DNA from: Neorhizobium vignae
GTDB lineage: Bacteria > Pseudomonadota > Alphaproteobacteria > Rhizobiales > Rhizobiaceae
Direction of reading: 5' to 3'
Assembly: GCF_000732195.1 (NCBI RefSeq)
Contig: NZ_JNNU01000002.1
Coordinates: forward strand, 806,001-870,000
DNA length: 64,000 nucleotides
Part shown: positions 26,676-34,472 of the stretch, one piece after another
How the letters are laid out: each line of letters begins with the position of its first letter
Numbering within the stretch: the first letter of the stretch is position 1
Position numbers and translations under genes: made by a program
Notes under the pieces: generated by a model
Database searches by the model: none
What the model was told of the DNA's origin: nothing
The model's input: the letters and a program-made list of their open reading frames with translations, nothing else

Positions 26676-28100
26676 TTGAGCGATAGACATGCCTCGGTGT
26701 ATTTAGCCTCGCGGGCGACCTCGGCCATCATCAATCTCGTGTCGGTTTCCATCTTCACGCGCATGACCAGCGCCGAAGTGTACGGCCAGTACATCGTCGG
26801 GTTTTCGATATGCATGATGGTCTACAGCCTGGGCGTCCAGTGGATCGTATTCGCCCATTTCGGACGATACGACCCCAAGGAAGCCGATAGGCTCGCAGGG
26901 GCGCTGCTGCTGGTGTCGGGGGTGGTGATGTTGCCGGCCATCGGCTTCATCTACCTGTTCTACCTGTTTGGCACATTGCATGCCGATGTTGCGGTCAGCA
27001 GCAGCCTGCTGGTTGTTTGCTTCACCTTGTATTTCGTCGCCATCGAAATCAGCCGCGCTCACCTTCTTGTCCGGCTTGTTGCAATCGCGACCATCGCCCG
27101 CGCCGTCTTCTCGTTGTTATTCGGTTATATCGCCGTCCTCGAGTTCGACACGCCCGGCGCATTGCTGGCAGGCGTAGGGCTCGGTTATGCGCTCGGCTCC
27201 GTGCCGGTTTTCCGGCATTTCAGCCGCACGATATGGGCGTCCGGCTTCGTCTGGCCCCGGAGCAGCGACGTGCGGCGGATGTGGCGCTACGGCTGGCCGC
27301 TTGCCATTGCCTTCGGCGCCTCAGCCGCCGCCATGAATGTCGACCGGCTGCTGCTGGCGGGCCTCTACAATACCAGCACCGTCGCCCCTTACGGGACCGT
27401 ACTCGACCTCATGAAGCAGACGTTCCTGGTCTTGGCCGAGGCGATCAGCGCGGGATATATTTCGAGCGCCAAAAACCTCCATACGGAGGGGAAAGGGACC
27501 GAAGCGCGGCATACTCTCAAGCGCGCCTTCATCACGCATTGTTATATCGTCATTTTTGGCACAACGTCCTTCATCCTGCTCGGCGACGTCATCTTTGCGA
27601 TCCTGCTTGCTCCGAGCTATCTGCCGGTCGTTACCGAGATTATGCCGATCCTGCTCGTTGCGAATGCCATTCTCGTCATGCGCGCCCACTATTTCGGTCA
27701 GATCATCTATTTTAGCGGGACAACAAACCTGGAACTGGTCGCGTCTGTCGCGATGCTGGCCGTCACCGGAACGCTGAGCTACCTGCTGATCCCTTCATAC
27801 GCCGCAGTGGGCGCCGCCATCGCCTTTACGCTCGGGCAGGCGGCGGCGCTGTTGATCTGCCTGGTCTACGCGTCGGGGAACCTGCGCATGCCTCTCGACC
27901 TGCCGCGGGGCAGCCTGCTGCTGGCTCTCGGCATAGCTCTGGTCGCGGTCGGCAAAGGTGTCCAGTTCCTGGCGGAAGAGCCGGCTGCAAGCGCCATCAA
28001 CTTCGTCCTGATCGCCATCGCCAGCGCCTATATCGCGCTGCGCTGGAACCTGTTCGATGCCCGCTCGCTGCTTCAGCGCGTTTATCCGCGACGCGGTTAG
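26676..28100 (+). CDS. Polysaccharide flippase, Wzx/MATE-like
   Basis: About 474 residues with 12-14 hydrophobic helices, starting LASRATSAIINLVSVSIFTRMTSAEVYGQYIVGF, the typical N-terminus of Wzx-type exporters. It would flip undecaprenyl-linked repeat units to the periplasm for polymerisation. The frame opens at a TTG (26676); no in-frame ATG with a good ribosome binding site precedes the first helix, so the start is less certain. Base composition is somewhat more AT-rich at the 5' end. Its stop is interlocked with that of the opposing glycosyltransferase gene. Confidence 0.85.
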   Translation: MSDRHASVYLASRATSAIINLVSVSIFTRMTSAEVYGQYIVGFSICMMVYSLGVQWIVFAHFGRYDPKEADRLAGALLLVSGVVMLPAIGFIYLFYLFGTLHADVAVSSSLLVVCFTLYFVAIEISRAHLLVRLVAIATIARAVFSLLFGYIAVLEFDTPGALLAGVGLGYALGSVPVFRHFSRTIWASGFVWPRSSDVRRMWRYGWPLAIAFGASAAAMNVDRLLLAGLYNTSTVAPYGTVLDLMKQTFLVLAEAISAGYISSAKNLHTEGKGTEARHTLKRAFITHCYIVIFGTTSFILLGDVIFAILLAPSYLPVVTEIMPILLVANAILVMRAHYFGQIIYFSGTTNLELVASVAMLAVTGTLSYLLIPSYAAVGAAIAFTLGQAAALLICLVYASGNLRMPLDLPRGSLLLALGIALVAVGKGVQFLAEEPAASAINFVLIAIASAYIALRWNLFDARSLLQRVYPRRG

Positions 28101-29215
28101 ACGCCGCTCTCGGAGTGCAGGAAATTCGTATAGCGCTCCAGCATGAGCTCGCGGCTGTGATGCTCCCGGTGCAATCGCGCAAAATCGTTCCGAAGCTGCG
28201 CAGCGGGATAATTCGCAGCGAGATTTCTGACCGCATCGGCAAGGCTGGCCGGATCGCAAGGCGGATGGAACCGCGTCATGGCTGCGTTCTCATGCCCGTC
28301 GCCGATGCACAGCACCTCCCGCAAAACCGGAAGGTCGGAGGCGACGACCGGCAGCCCGGCCATCGAAGCCTCCACCCCGGCAAGGCCGAAAGTCTCCCAG
28401 ATCGATGGGAACACATAGATATTTCCGGCCGTCAGGATGTCGCCGAGCGCATCCCGCTCGATAGAGCCGACCAGATGGAAGCGCTCCGCGACACCCAGAG
28501 CGCGCGCTTTTTCCTCCAGCGCCTGCCGGTTCGGGCCGTCGCCGGCGATGATCAGATGCATGCCCGGCAGCATCCCGAGCGCATCGACCAGGACTGCGTG
28601 ATCCTTCTGATCCACCAGCCTCCCGGTCGCGACCAGCACGAAGGTATCTGGCGCAATGGAAAGGCGCTGCCGCCAGTCGACCGCTTCGCGAGCCGGCGGA
28701 ATGGGATCGACCCCGTGCGGGATCAGAATGAACCGCCGCCGGTAGGCAGCAGGCCATTTGCCGAACGACGCGCTGGTGGAAACGGAATTCGATACGAAAT
28801 GGGTGAATATCCCGGCCGAACCGAACAGCCAATCAAGTGCCTTCCAGTGCCGGCGAATACCCTCCGGCGCCGCGGTGTGATGGGCGGCGCGCACCGGCAC
28901 GCGGCCCAGAAAGCCGAAAAAACCGCCGAAGACAGAGGCCGCAGCCTGGTAGGTGAAGATCGCGTCGTATTTTCCCGACAGGATAGTCCAGCCAAGGCGT
29001 GCAAGATTGCGAAGAGTGGCGACCGCTCCATGACCGGTGTCGAGAGGCAGCGTCTGCACCTCGAAACCGCGGGCGTGCAAGCCGGTCTCCACCATCTGCA
29101 CGAGGGTACGCACGCCCCCCATCTTGTCATGGGTTACCAGCTGGAGAATCCGCTTCCCCGAAGGAATTAGGGTATCGGCAGCTTTTGGAAAAGCTGAGCT
29201 GAATTCGTGCCTCAT
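28097..29215 (-). CDS. Glycosyltransferase, GT4 family
   Basis: The 372-residue GT-B protein has the N-terminal motif QLVTHDKMGGVRTLVQMVETGLHARG, the middle linker FILIPHGVDPIPPAREAVDW, and the donor-domain motifs LVATGRLVDQKDHAVLVDAL, LIIAGDGPNRQALEEKARALG and PSIWETFGLAGVEASMAGLPVVASD. It is a second GT4 enzyme in the polysaccharide locus and marks its right end. It is convergent with the flippase gene, overlapping by the four bases TTAG. The donor sugar cannot be read from sequence. Confidence 0.9.
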   Translation of the reverse strand: MRHEFSSAFPKAADTLIPSGKRILQLVTHDKMGGVRTLVQMVETGLHARGFEVQTLPLDTGHGAVATLRNLARLGWTILSGKYDAIFTYQAAASVFGGFFGFLGRVPVRAAHHTAAPEGIRRHWKALDWLFGSAGIFTHFVSNSVSTSASFGKWPAAYRRRFILIPHGVDPIPPAREAVDWRQRLSIAPDTFVLVATGRLVDQKDHAVLVDALGMLPGMHLIIAGDGPNRQALEEKARALGVAERFHLVGSIERDALGDILTAGNIYVFPSIWETFGLAGVEASMAGLPVVASDLPVLREVLCIGDGHENAAMTRFHPPCDPASLADAVRNLAANYPAAQLRNDFARLHREHHSRELMLERYTNFLHSESGV

Positions 29216-29242
29216 GACCCGGACCTTAAGGTTGAAATCTTA

Positions 29243-29271
29243 AAATCTGAACAGGGAGATCATTCAGATTT
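29243..29271. other. AT-rich perfect inverted repeat in the divergent region
   Basis: AAATCTGAA and TTCAGATTT form a nine-base perfect inverted repeat across an 11-base spacer, 28 bp upstream of the GT4 start at 29215. No T tract follows, so an operator or mRNA leader hairpin is more likely than a terminator. Confidence 0.4.
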
Positions 29272-29478
29272 CTCCTATCCGCTTTTCTCCCGGATCGAAA
29301 GCTCGCCTGCGCGGTTTGAGAAAGGATTTTGAGCAATCCACGGCTGCGCCACCCGGCTTTCCTCACTTGCAAAGTGGAAGAGAAGTAGTAGTCTTCGGCT
29401 ATTGCCGGCTGAAGACAAGAGCGCGCTGGCGACTGGAAGACAGGAAGCGCTTTCGCCACCATTTGGGAGGCTGAAAAG

Positions 29479-29694
29479 ATGAATGCAGCAGTCCTGACCA
29501 ATACTTTCGAGCCGACGGAACTGGCATTTCTTCAACGCTTGTTCAACAAGATCTGCGCAGAGCGTGGACTTGCCGGCGGCAGCCTCGCTGCAAACAACCT
29601 CGCAGCACAGATCATTCAGCTTTATCAACAGGGCGTGCGCGATCCACGGGATCTGCAGATCCATCTCGATGCGGATGCACACTTGAGAACCTGA
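29479..29694 (+). CDS. Small conserved-looking protein of unknown function (71 aa)
   Basis: I do not recognise a named domain. The predicted protein (MNAAVLTNTFEPTELAFLQR...) is soluble and mostly helical, with an EPTELAFLQRLFNKICAERG helix and a C-terminal DPRDLQIHLDADA helix, which could form a small helical bundle. GGGAGG lies nine bases before the ATG, and codon use matches neighbouring genes, so I consider it real. It lies at the left edge of the general-stress cluster but has no GGAAC promoter that I can find in its 263-bp upstream gap. Confidence 0.7.
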   Translation: MNAAVLTNTFEPTELAFLQRLFNKICAERGLAGGSLAANNLAAQIIQLYQQGVRDPRDLQIHLDADAHLRT

Positions 29695-29702
29695 CGTTTG
29701 GC

Positions 29703-29727
29703 GCCAGCCGCCATCGTATCGGCTGGC
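29703..29727. terminator. Hairpin between convergent genes
   Basis: GCCAGCCG, a nine-base loop and CGGCTGGC form a perfect eight-bp stem between the small gene (stop 29694) and the ferritin-like gene (stop 29738). It is probably a bidirectional terminator; the T tracts are weak. Confidence 0.5.
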
Positions 29728-29737
29728 CACCCTCCAT

Positions 29738-30250
29738 CTATCTCTTGGCCATCAGGTCCCGTTCGTCCCGCATCAGGAATACGCGGGTGATAGCGTCGAG
29801 ATTGGCTTCCAGCCAGTTGGCCATTGCGATCTCTTCGCCAAGGATGCGTTCGAAAACCGCCTTCGCCTCCATTTCATCCAGCTCGTCGGCCGCTGCAATC
29901 AGGACCCGGTAACTGGCGATTTCCATGTGCTCGAAGGCATAGCTTGCCATTGCTCCCTTGACGACCTCGTCACTGGTCAACATGCCGCCGACGCCCTGCG
30001 CCTTGGCCGCGAGCTTGGCGGCCATGTCCTTGATCGCCGATACGCCGCCGGTTGCCGAAAAATGATCGAGGAGCATCTTCAGCGCCTGGGCGTGTTCCTC
30101 CGTCTCGTGCAGGTGCTGTTCGATACGGGTCTTGAGGTCGGGATAACTCTCGATCCGCCGGGACTGGGCGGCAAGGGTCGTGATCGCCTGTTCCTCCATG
30201 GCATGCGCGGCACGCAGCCACGCGAGGAAATTGTCTCGGGCATGGGTCAT
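29738..30250 (-). CDS. DUF892 ferritin-like stress protein (YciE/YciF family)
   Basis: I set the start at 30250 (MTHARDNFLAWLRAAHAMEEQ) because GGAGGAG lies seven bases upstream and a predicted transcript start near 30308 follows an EcfG-type promoter. The 170-residue four-helix protein has the Glu/His pattern of the family: AHAMEEQAITTL, HLHETEEHAQALKMLLDHF, FEHMEIASYRVL and LGEEIAMANWLEANL. The family binds a di-iron site and is induced by general or osmotic stress; its precise role is not established. It is divergent from a small membrane protein under the same type of promoter. Confidence 0.9.
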   Translation of the reverse strand: MTHARDNFLAWLRAAHAMEEQAITTLAAQSRRIESYPDLKTRIEQHLHETEEHAQALKMLLDHFSATGGVSAIKDMAAKLAAKAQGVGGMLTSDEVVKGAMASYAFEHMEIASYRVLIAAADELDEMEAKAVFERILGEEIAMANWLEANLDAITRVFLMRDERDLMAKR

Positions 30251-30314
30251 TCGCTTCTCCTCCCAACTGGTTGCCCAAATCGATTGCTTTTGGGAATGCA
30301 GGACAGCCTGATTC

Positions 30315-30339
30315 AACCCCTGAAGCCAGGCGAAGTTCC
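30315..30339 (-). promoter_or_regulatory. EcfG-type promoter of the DUF892 gene
   Basis: On the minus strand GGAAC (30339-30335), 18 bases, then TT (30316-30315). It gives a leader of about 58 bases to the start at 30250. Confidence 0.7.
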
Positions 30340-30356
30340 TCTTCGCCTCGATGCCT

Positions 30357-30381
30357 GGAACATTGCCGCCCTTTGCGAATT
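30357..30381 (+). promoter_or_regulatory. EcfG-type promoter of the 66-residue membrane protein
   Basis: GGAAC (30357-30361), 18 bases, then TT (30380-30381). The start codon at 30419 lies about 31 bases downstream of the expected initiation point. The site is back to back with the promoter at 30315-30339. Confidence 0.7.
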
Positions 30382-30418
30382 GTCCAGTAATAAAATCACC
30401 AGCCATAGAGGCGAAGTC

Positions 30419-30619
30419 ATGTCACGCGAGATGAGGGCAAATTCCATCGTTGGAGGGATTACCATAGTGCTCCTCCTGATGGCCGTGGGTTATTATTTCA
30501 CTGGCAGGTCGGATGATACGGCACAGGCTCCGGCACCTCCTGCGACAAGCGATAGGGCGCAGACGCCGGCTCCGGCTCCGGGAACAGACCCGACCAGCAC
30601 CGGCGCCACGAACCCTTAG
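30419..30619 (+). CDS. Small single-span membrane protein (66 aa), stress-linked
   Basis: The protein has a short basic N-terminus, one membrane helix (IVGGITIVLLLMAVGYYFTG, residues 10-29) and a Pro/Ala/Thr-rich, disordered tail that should face the periplasm. I recognise no family. GAGGCGAA precedes the ATG, and the preceding EcfG-type promoter fits the start exactly. It is probably an envelope protein of the general stress response. A longer reading frame upstream is not supported because it would begin before the promoter. Confidence 0.7.
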   Translation: MSREMRANSIVGGITIVLLLMAVGYYFTGRSDDTAQAPAPPATSDRAQTPAPAPGTDPTSTGATNP

Positions 30620-30632
30620 GGCCAATTTGCGA

Positions 30633-30657
30633 GGAACAATCGCCATGCCGGGCGGTT
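30633..30657 (+). promoter_or_regulatory. EcfG-type promoter of the Pro-rich small protein
   Basis: GGAAC (30633-30637), 18 bases, then TT (30656-30657). Initiation near 30664 excludes the upstream ATG at 30663 and supports translation from 30684. Confidence 0.65.
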
Positions 30658-30683
30658 GTGAGATGAGTAACAGGGAGTTTTCC

Positions 30684-30866
30684 ATGATACCCGATCCTCG
30701 CGAACCCGGTGAACGCCCGCCTACGCCGGCGCCCAACTGGACGCCGGCCTCACCGATCGGCGAACCGGAACCGGATCGGCTGCCGGATGAGACGCCGTTG
30801 CCCAATCCCGACGAGAATCCCAATCCGCCAGTCTATGTGCCGTCCGGCAATCTGGCATCCAGTTGA
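30684..30866 (+). CDS. Small Pro/Glu-rich hypothetical protein (60 aa)
   Basis: The 60-residue product is dominated by Pro, Glu, Asp and Asn and has no hydrophobic segment, so it is probably intrinsically disordered. GGGAG lies six bases upstream of the ATG. The stress promoter about 20 bases upstream makes this, not the ATG at 30663, the likely start. The function is unknown. It may be co-transcribed with the small membrane protein gene 35 bp downstream. Confidence 0.6.
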   Translation: MIPDPREPGERPPTPAPNWTPASPIGEPEPDRLPDETPLPNPDENPNPPVYVPSGNLASS

Positions 30867-30901
30867 AGAGGTACCGGAGCGACAGCGCCGGTAGATCGAT
30901 C

Positions 30902-31105
30902 ATGAACATCCATGGCCATACACGTGCAGAGCCCAGGCAAGCGCAGGACGAGAGCCGACAGAAGCCCATGACGGGCGGCCTCGGGAAGCTGCTGGGTGCC
31001 GCAGCTCTCATCCTTCTCGGGCTCATTGTCGCAATGGAAGTCTTCAGAGACGGCGACAACAATTTCATTGCACCCAACCCGCCTCAGCAAACGGTTATCG
31101 AGTAA
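30902..31105 (+). CDS. Small single-span membrane protein (67 aa)
   Basis: The protein has a hydrophilic N-terminal half (MNIHGHTRAEPRQAQDESRQ), one membrane helix (LGKLLGAAALILLGLIVAMEVF, about 40-61) and a short polar tail. An upstream TTG at 30863 is an alternative start adding 13 residues. No GGAAC promoter immediately precedes it, so transcription with the Pro-rich gene upstream is likely. No family is recognised. Confidence 0.6.
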   Translation: MNIHGHTRAEPRQAQDESRQKPMTGGLGKLLGAAALILLGLIVAMEVFRDGDNNFIAPNPPQQTVIE

Positions 31106-31151
31106 CGCCCTCACCTTTCAATCCATCCGGCTATGTGGGGAATATAGCCTT

Positions 31152-31177
31152 GGAACAAAGGACAAAATCCGCGCGTT
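31152..31177 (+). promoter_or_regulatory. EcfG-type promoter of the phospholipase D gene
   Basis: GGAAC (31152-31156), 19 bases, then TT (31176-31177), with the fuller -10 form CGTT. The GTG start at 31207 lies about 23 bases downstream of the expected initiation point. Confidence 0.7.
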
Positions 31178-31206
31178 CATGTGCCATTCCAAGATGAGGT
31201 GGCGCG

Positions 31207-32712
31207 GTGGATATAGCAAGGCAATCGATCCCGACCCGGGATGCAGGATTTTCATTCGAACCCATCATCCGGCCCGGCCGGAATGCCTGGCGCAGAGCGC
31301 AGGCCGAAAAGCTCGCCTTCCTGATCGATGGCGACGACTATTTTCGTCGGCTAGATCAGGTATTGAGGCTGGCGGAACGTTCGATCTTCATCGTCGGCTG
31401 GGATTTCGATCCGGACATCGTCCTTCGTCCGCGCGACCCCGACGGGGAAACGATCGGTGCCCTGCTGCGCAAGATGGTCGAGGAAAAGCCCTCGCTTGAA
31501 ATCCGCATCCTCGTCTGGGGCATGGGACCTGTTTATTCCGGCAAGAGCCTCAAGATGTTCGGCAAGATGGATTGGAAAGACCATCCGCGGATCTTCCTGC
31601 ATTTCGATTTCGACCATCCGCTGCGCGCCAGCCATCATCAGAAAATCGTCGCGATCGACGATCGTACCGCCTTCCTCGGCGGCATCGACCTGACCGCCCG
31701 CCGCTGGGACGACCGCGCCCATGCGATCGACAACCCGCTGCGCCGGGCGCCGGACGGAACGGCCTACGGTCCCGTTCACGACATACAGACGATCGTGACC
31801 GGCGAAACGGCCAAGCTGATCGGCGACGTCGCACGCCGTCGGTGGAAAAAGGCGACACGCCAGGTCCTTTCCCCCCTCGATATGCCGGCCACAAATCCCT
31901 GGCCGGCAGACCTGGAACCGGCGCTGATCGGCTGCAACACCGGCTTGGCGCTCACCGAGGCGTGGAAATGGAGGGGCCATCGCGGCCACCGCGAGGCCAT
32001 CCGGCTGACCCACGACGCGCTGAAGGCAGCCAGACACCATCTCTATATCGAGACGCAGTATCTCGCCTCCTTCGGCGTGGCGCGAACGCTCGCCAAACGG
32101 CTGAGGAAGGCCGACGGCCCGGAGATCCTCGTGATCGTCACGCGTGAATCCCATGGCTTCCTGGAAAAGCTGATGATGGGCCACAATCGCAACCGGCTGA
32201 TCCGTCGCCTCAAGCGCGCGGATCGTTACGGTCGCCTGCGGGTTTTCTTTGCCGCGGTTTCCGACGGCCACGGTGGCGAGCAGGAGATCATCGTTCATTC
32301 CAAACTGATCATCGTCGACGACCAGTTCGTACGGGTCGGCTCTTCCAATCTCAACAACCGCTCCGAAGGTCTGGACACCGAGGCCGACCTTGCGATCGAG
32401 ACCGCGGACCCGGCCGGCCGGCAAGCGATCGCCGCGCTCCGCAACGAGCTGATCGCCGAACATCTCGATGCCCAACCGGCGGAAGTTGCGCGGATCATCG
32501 CGGAAACCGGCTCCATTCTGGCGGCCGTCGACCGGCTGAACGTCAAGCCGCGCGGCCTGCGAAGCTACGACGTCGATAAGGACAAAGGCGAAACGGAATC
32601 TCTGGTCGGCACGGGGATCATCGACCCGAAACAGCCCTTCTGGCCGATTCCGGAAATCAAGTCTGGTTTCAGGCGGCTTTTCGCCCGCCTGTCACATCAC
32701 CGTCTGCTCTAG
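31207..32712 (+). CDS. Phospholipase D/cardiolipin synthase-family protein (ClsB/YbhO-like)
   Basis: The 501-residue protein has two HKD motifs: HHQKIVAIDD (His144, Lys146, Asp151) and VHSKLIIVDD (His364, Lys366, Asp371), each followed by the usual G-G/S segment (FLGGIDLT, VGSSNLNNRS). Family members form or cleave phosphodiester bonds in phospholipids, including cardiolipin synthesis. No N-terminal membrane helices are seen, as in ClsB-type enzymes. It starts with GTG after GAGGTGG. In E. coli the equivalent trio ybhP-ybhO(clsB)-ybhN forms one operon; here the three genes are adjacent but face each other. Expression is probably stress-induced. Confidence 0.9.
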   Translation: MDIARQSIPTRDAGFSFEPIIRPGRNAWRRAQAEKLAFLIDGDDYFRRLDQVLRLAERSIFIVGWDFDPDIVLRPRDPDGETIGALLRKMVEEKPSLEIRILVWGMGPVYSGKSLKMFGKMDWKDHPRIFLHFDFDHPLRASHHQKIVAIDDRTAFLGGIDLTARRWDDRAHAIDNPLRRAPDGTAYGPVHDIQTIVTGETAKLIGDVARRRWKKATRQVLSPLDMPATNPWPADLEPALIGCNTGLALTEAWKWRGHRGHREAIRLTHDALKAARHHLYIETQYLASFGVARTLAKRLRKADGPEILVIVTRESHGFLEKLMMGHNRNRLIRRLKRADRYGRLRVFFAAVSDGHGGEQEIIVHSKLIIVDDQFVRVGSSNLNNRSEGLDTEADLAIETADPAGRQAIAALRNELIAEHLDAQPAEVARIIAETGSILAAVDRLNVKPRGLRSYDVDKDKGETESLVGTGIIDPKQPFWPIPEIKSGFRRLFARLSHHRLL

Positions 32713-33633
32713 GAACTTGCCGCCTCGATGACGATAATAAGCCTCGGCGACGAGAAACGTCGGCACCCCGACCGTGAGCGGCACGAAAAAATAGAGCACG
32801 CGGAAGGCGATCAGCGCGCCGATCGACGCGGATGTCGGCAATATCCCGAGCATGGTCGCCTCCAGCACGCCGAGCCCGCCCGGCACGTGGCTGATCAGCG
32901 AGGCGATGTTGGCGGTGACATAGGCGCTGGCCACGGCCAGGTAGCCGGCATCGGTAAAGCTTGCCAGAAGCTGCTGGATGGAAGCCGTGACGCAGGCGAA
33001 ATTCAGCGTGCCGATGACGATCTGGCCGAGCGCAAGCGGCATCGCCGGCGGCTCGAAACGCCAGTTGCGCAGGACAAGCGGGCGGCGCACGAAGGCACAG
33101 ATCAGCAGATAGGCCGCCGGCCCGGCGAGGCAGAGAAGGCCAACCATGAGCCGTGCCGTCCCGTCGAGGCCGAGCAGATTCGCCGCATCGCCCTGTTGGA
33201 AGATGAGCGCCAGTCCGGCGAGCGTTCCAAGACCAAGGCCGACGGTCACGCCGCAGAACACGATGACCTTGGCGATATCCTCGCCGGTCAGACCCCAGCG
33301 TGTGTAGAACCGGTAGCGCACGGCGCCACTACTGAGCGCCGCAAGCCCGACATTGTGGCCGATCGACAGTGCCGTGAAGGAGGCGAGCGAGGTCTGGCGC
33401 AGGAGAAGAGGTTTGCCGGCATAACGCACGGCGAGCGCATCGAACCCGCCAAGGCAGAGATAGGAAAGGATGACGAAAAAGAAGGCGCTCGCCAGCCGGA
33501 ACCCGGCGATCGACTGAACGGATTCCTCGATCTCGTCGAGCGAGTAGCGACCGAGACTGCGATAAACGAGGAAGCCTGCGAGACAGATCGCGGCGCCGAT
33601 CAGAAGCTTGAGCAGATGGCGTCTGGCGATCAT
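32692..33633 (-). CDS. UPF0104/YbhN-like integral membrane protein (MprF flippase-domain family)
   Basis: The 313-residue protein has about eight membrane helices and the lysylphosphatidylglycerol-synthase transmembrane family pattern (SIGHNVGLAALSSGAVRYRFYTRWGLT, LISHVPGGLGVLEATMLGILP). The family is related to the flippase part of MprF, and E. coli YbhN is encoded beside ClsB. A role in phospholipid movement or membrane remodelling is likely. It overlaps the opposing phospholipase D gene by 21 bases at the 3' ends and is divergent from the EEP phosphatase gene through an interlocked promoter pair. Confidence 0.88.
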   Translation of the reverse strand: MIARRHLLKLLIGAAICLAGFLVYRSLGRYSLDEIEESVQSIAGFRLASAFFFVILSYLCLGGFDALAVRYAGKPLLLRQTSLASFTALSIGHNVGLAALSSGAVRYRFYTRWGLTGEDIAKVIVFCGVTVGLGLGTLAGLALIFQQGDAANLLGLDGTARLMVGLLCLAGPAAYLLICAFVRRPLVLRNWRFEPPAMPLALGQIVIGTLNFACVTASIQQLLASFTDAGYLAVASAYVTANIASLISHVPGGLGVLEATMLGILPTSASIGALIAFRVLYFFVPLTVGVPTFLVAEAYYRHRGGKFLEQTVM

Positions 33634-33664
33634 GGTCCCTCACGTAAACGGCTGTATAAGGACG

Positions 33665-33691
33665 GGAACGAAACCGAGGCCAAGGTGTTCC
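33665..33691. promoter_or_regulatory. Interlocked divergent EcfG-type promoters
   Basis: Plus strand: GGAAC (33665-33669), 18 bases, TT (33688-33689), driving the EEP gene. Minus strand: GGAAC (33691-33687), 18 bases, TT (33668-33667), driving the ybhN-like gene. Each -35 element contains the complement of the other's -10 TT, so the two promoters occupy the same 27 bp. Confidence 0.7.
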
Positions 33692-33698
33692 CAGCGCC

Positions 33699-34469
33699 AT
33701 GACGGATCAGACAGCACCATCGCCCTCCACGGCCCGCCTCACCCCCGCAAGGCATCGCCTGAAAATCCTGAGCTACAATGTGCATAGCTGCATCGGTACC
33801 GATCGCCGGCTCGACCCCGCCCGGGTGGCCGAGGTCATTGCCGCCCTGGAACCGGATATCATCGGATTGCAGGAATTGGATGTCGGCCGAAGCCGCACCG
33901 GCGGCATCGACCAGGCGCATACGATCGCCTCGTTGCTACAGATGGAATTCCACTTCCACGCGGCGCTCAACGTTGCCGAAGAGCGTTACGGCGACGCTAT
34001 CCTGACGGCCTTGCCGGCAAGGATGATCAAGGGTGCCGGCCTGCCCTCGCATGGCGAGCAGCGCGGTGCGGTCTGGGTGGAAATAGAGGTCGGCGAGCAC
34101 AAGCTGCAGGTCTTCAACACTCATCTCGGCCTGCTGGGCGGCGACCGGATGCGCCAGATCGGCGAGATTCTCGGGGCCTCCTGGATGGGTAGCCCGGAAT
34201 GCCAGGACCAGCCGAAGATCCTGATCGGCGATTTCAACGCCATTCCCGTGACCGGAACCTACAAGGCCGTCGCCCGCCAGATGGCGGATGCGCCGCTCCT
34301 GAGCGGGACGAAGCCCAGGGCCACCTTCCCATCGCGGTTTCCGCTTCTGAGGATCGACCACGTCTTCGTCTCCAGCGAAATCACCCCGGTCGCGACTGAG
34401 GTCGTTTCGACGCCGCTTTCCCGCCAGGCCTCCGACCATCTGCCGCTCCTGGTGACGGTCGAGCTTTGA
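33699..34469 (+). CDS. Endonuclease/exonuclease/phosphatase (EEP) family protein, YbhP-like
   Basis: The 256-residue protein has the EEP-fold motifs ILSYNVHSC (about 22-30), GLQELDVGRS with the metal-binding Glu, NTHLGLLG, GDFNAIP, RIDHVFVS and the terminal SDHLPL His. Such enzymes hydrolyse phosphodiesters in nucleic acids or lipids (sphingomyelinase-type). Its pairing with phospholipase D and YbhN homologues supports a lipid role. The ATG lies only about two bases after the expected transcription start of the interlocked promoter, and no in-frame start follows before the core motif, so a leaderless mRNA is likely. Confidence 0.88.
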   Translation: MTDQTAPSPSTARLTPARHRLKILSYNVHSCIGTDRRLDPARVAEVIAALEPDIIGLQELDVGRSRTGGIDQAHTIASLLQMEFHFHAALNVAEERYGDAILTALPARMIKGAGLPSHGEQRGAVWVEIEVGEHKLQVFNTHLGLLGGDRMRQIGEILGASWMGSPECQDQPKILIGDFNAIPVTGTYKAVARQMADAPLLSGTKPRATFPSRFPLLRIDHVFVSSEITPVATEVVSTPLSRQASDHLPLLVTVEL

Positions 34470-34472
34470 TCC

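Noticed and set aside
30663-30683. ATG at 30663 as start of the Pro-rich small protein
   Set aside because: It coincides with the expected transcript start of the EcfG-type promoter and lacks a ribosome binding site; the ATG at 30684 has GGGAG.
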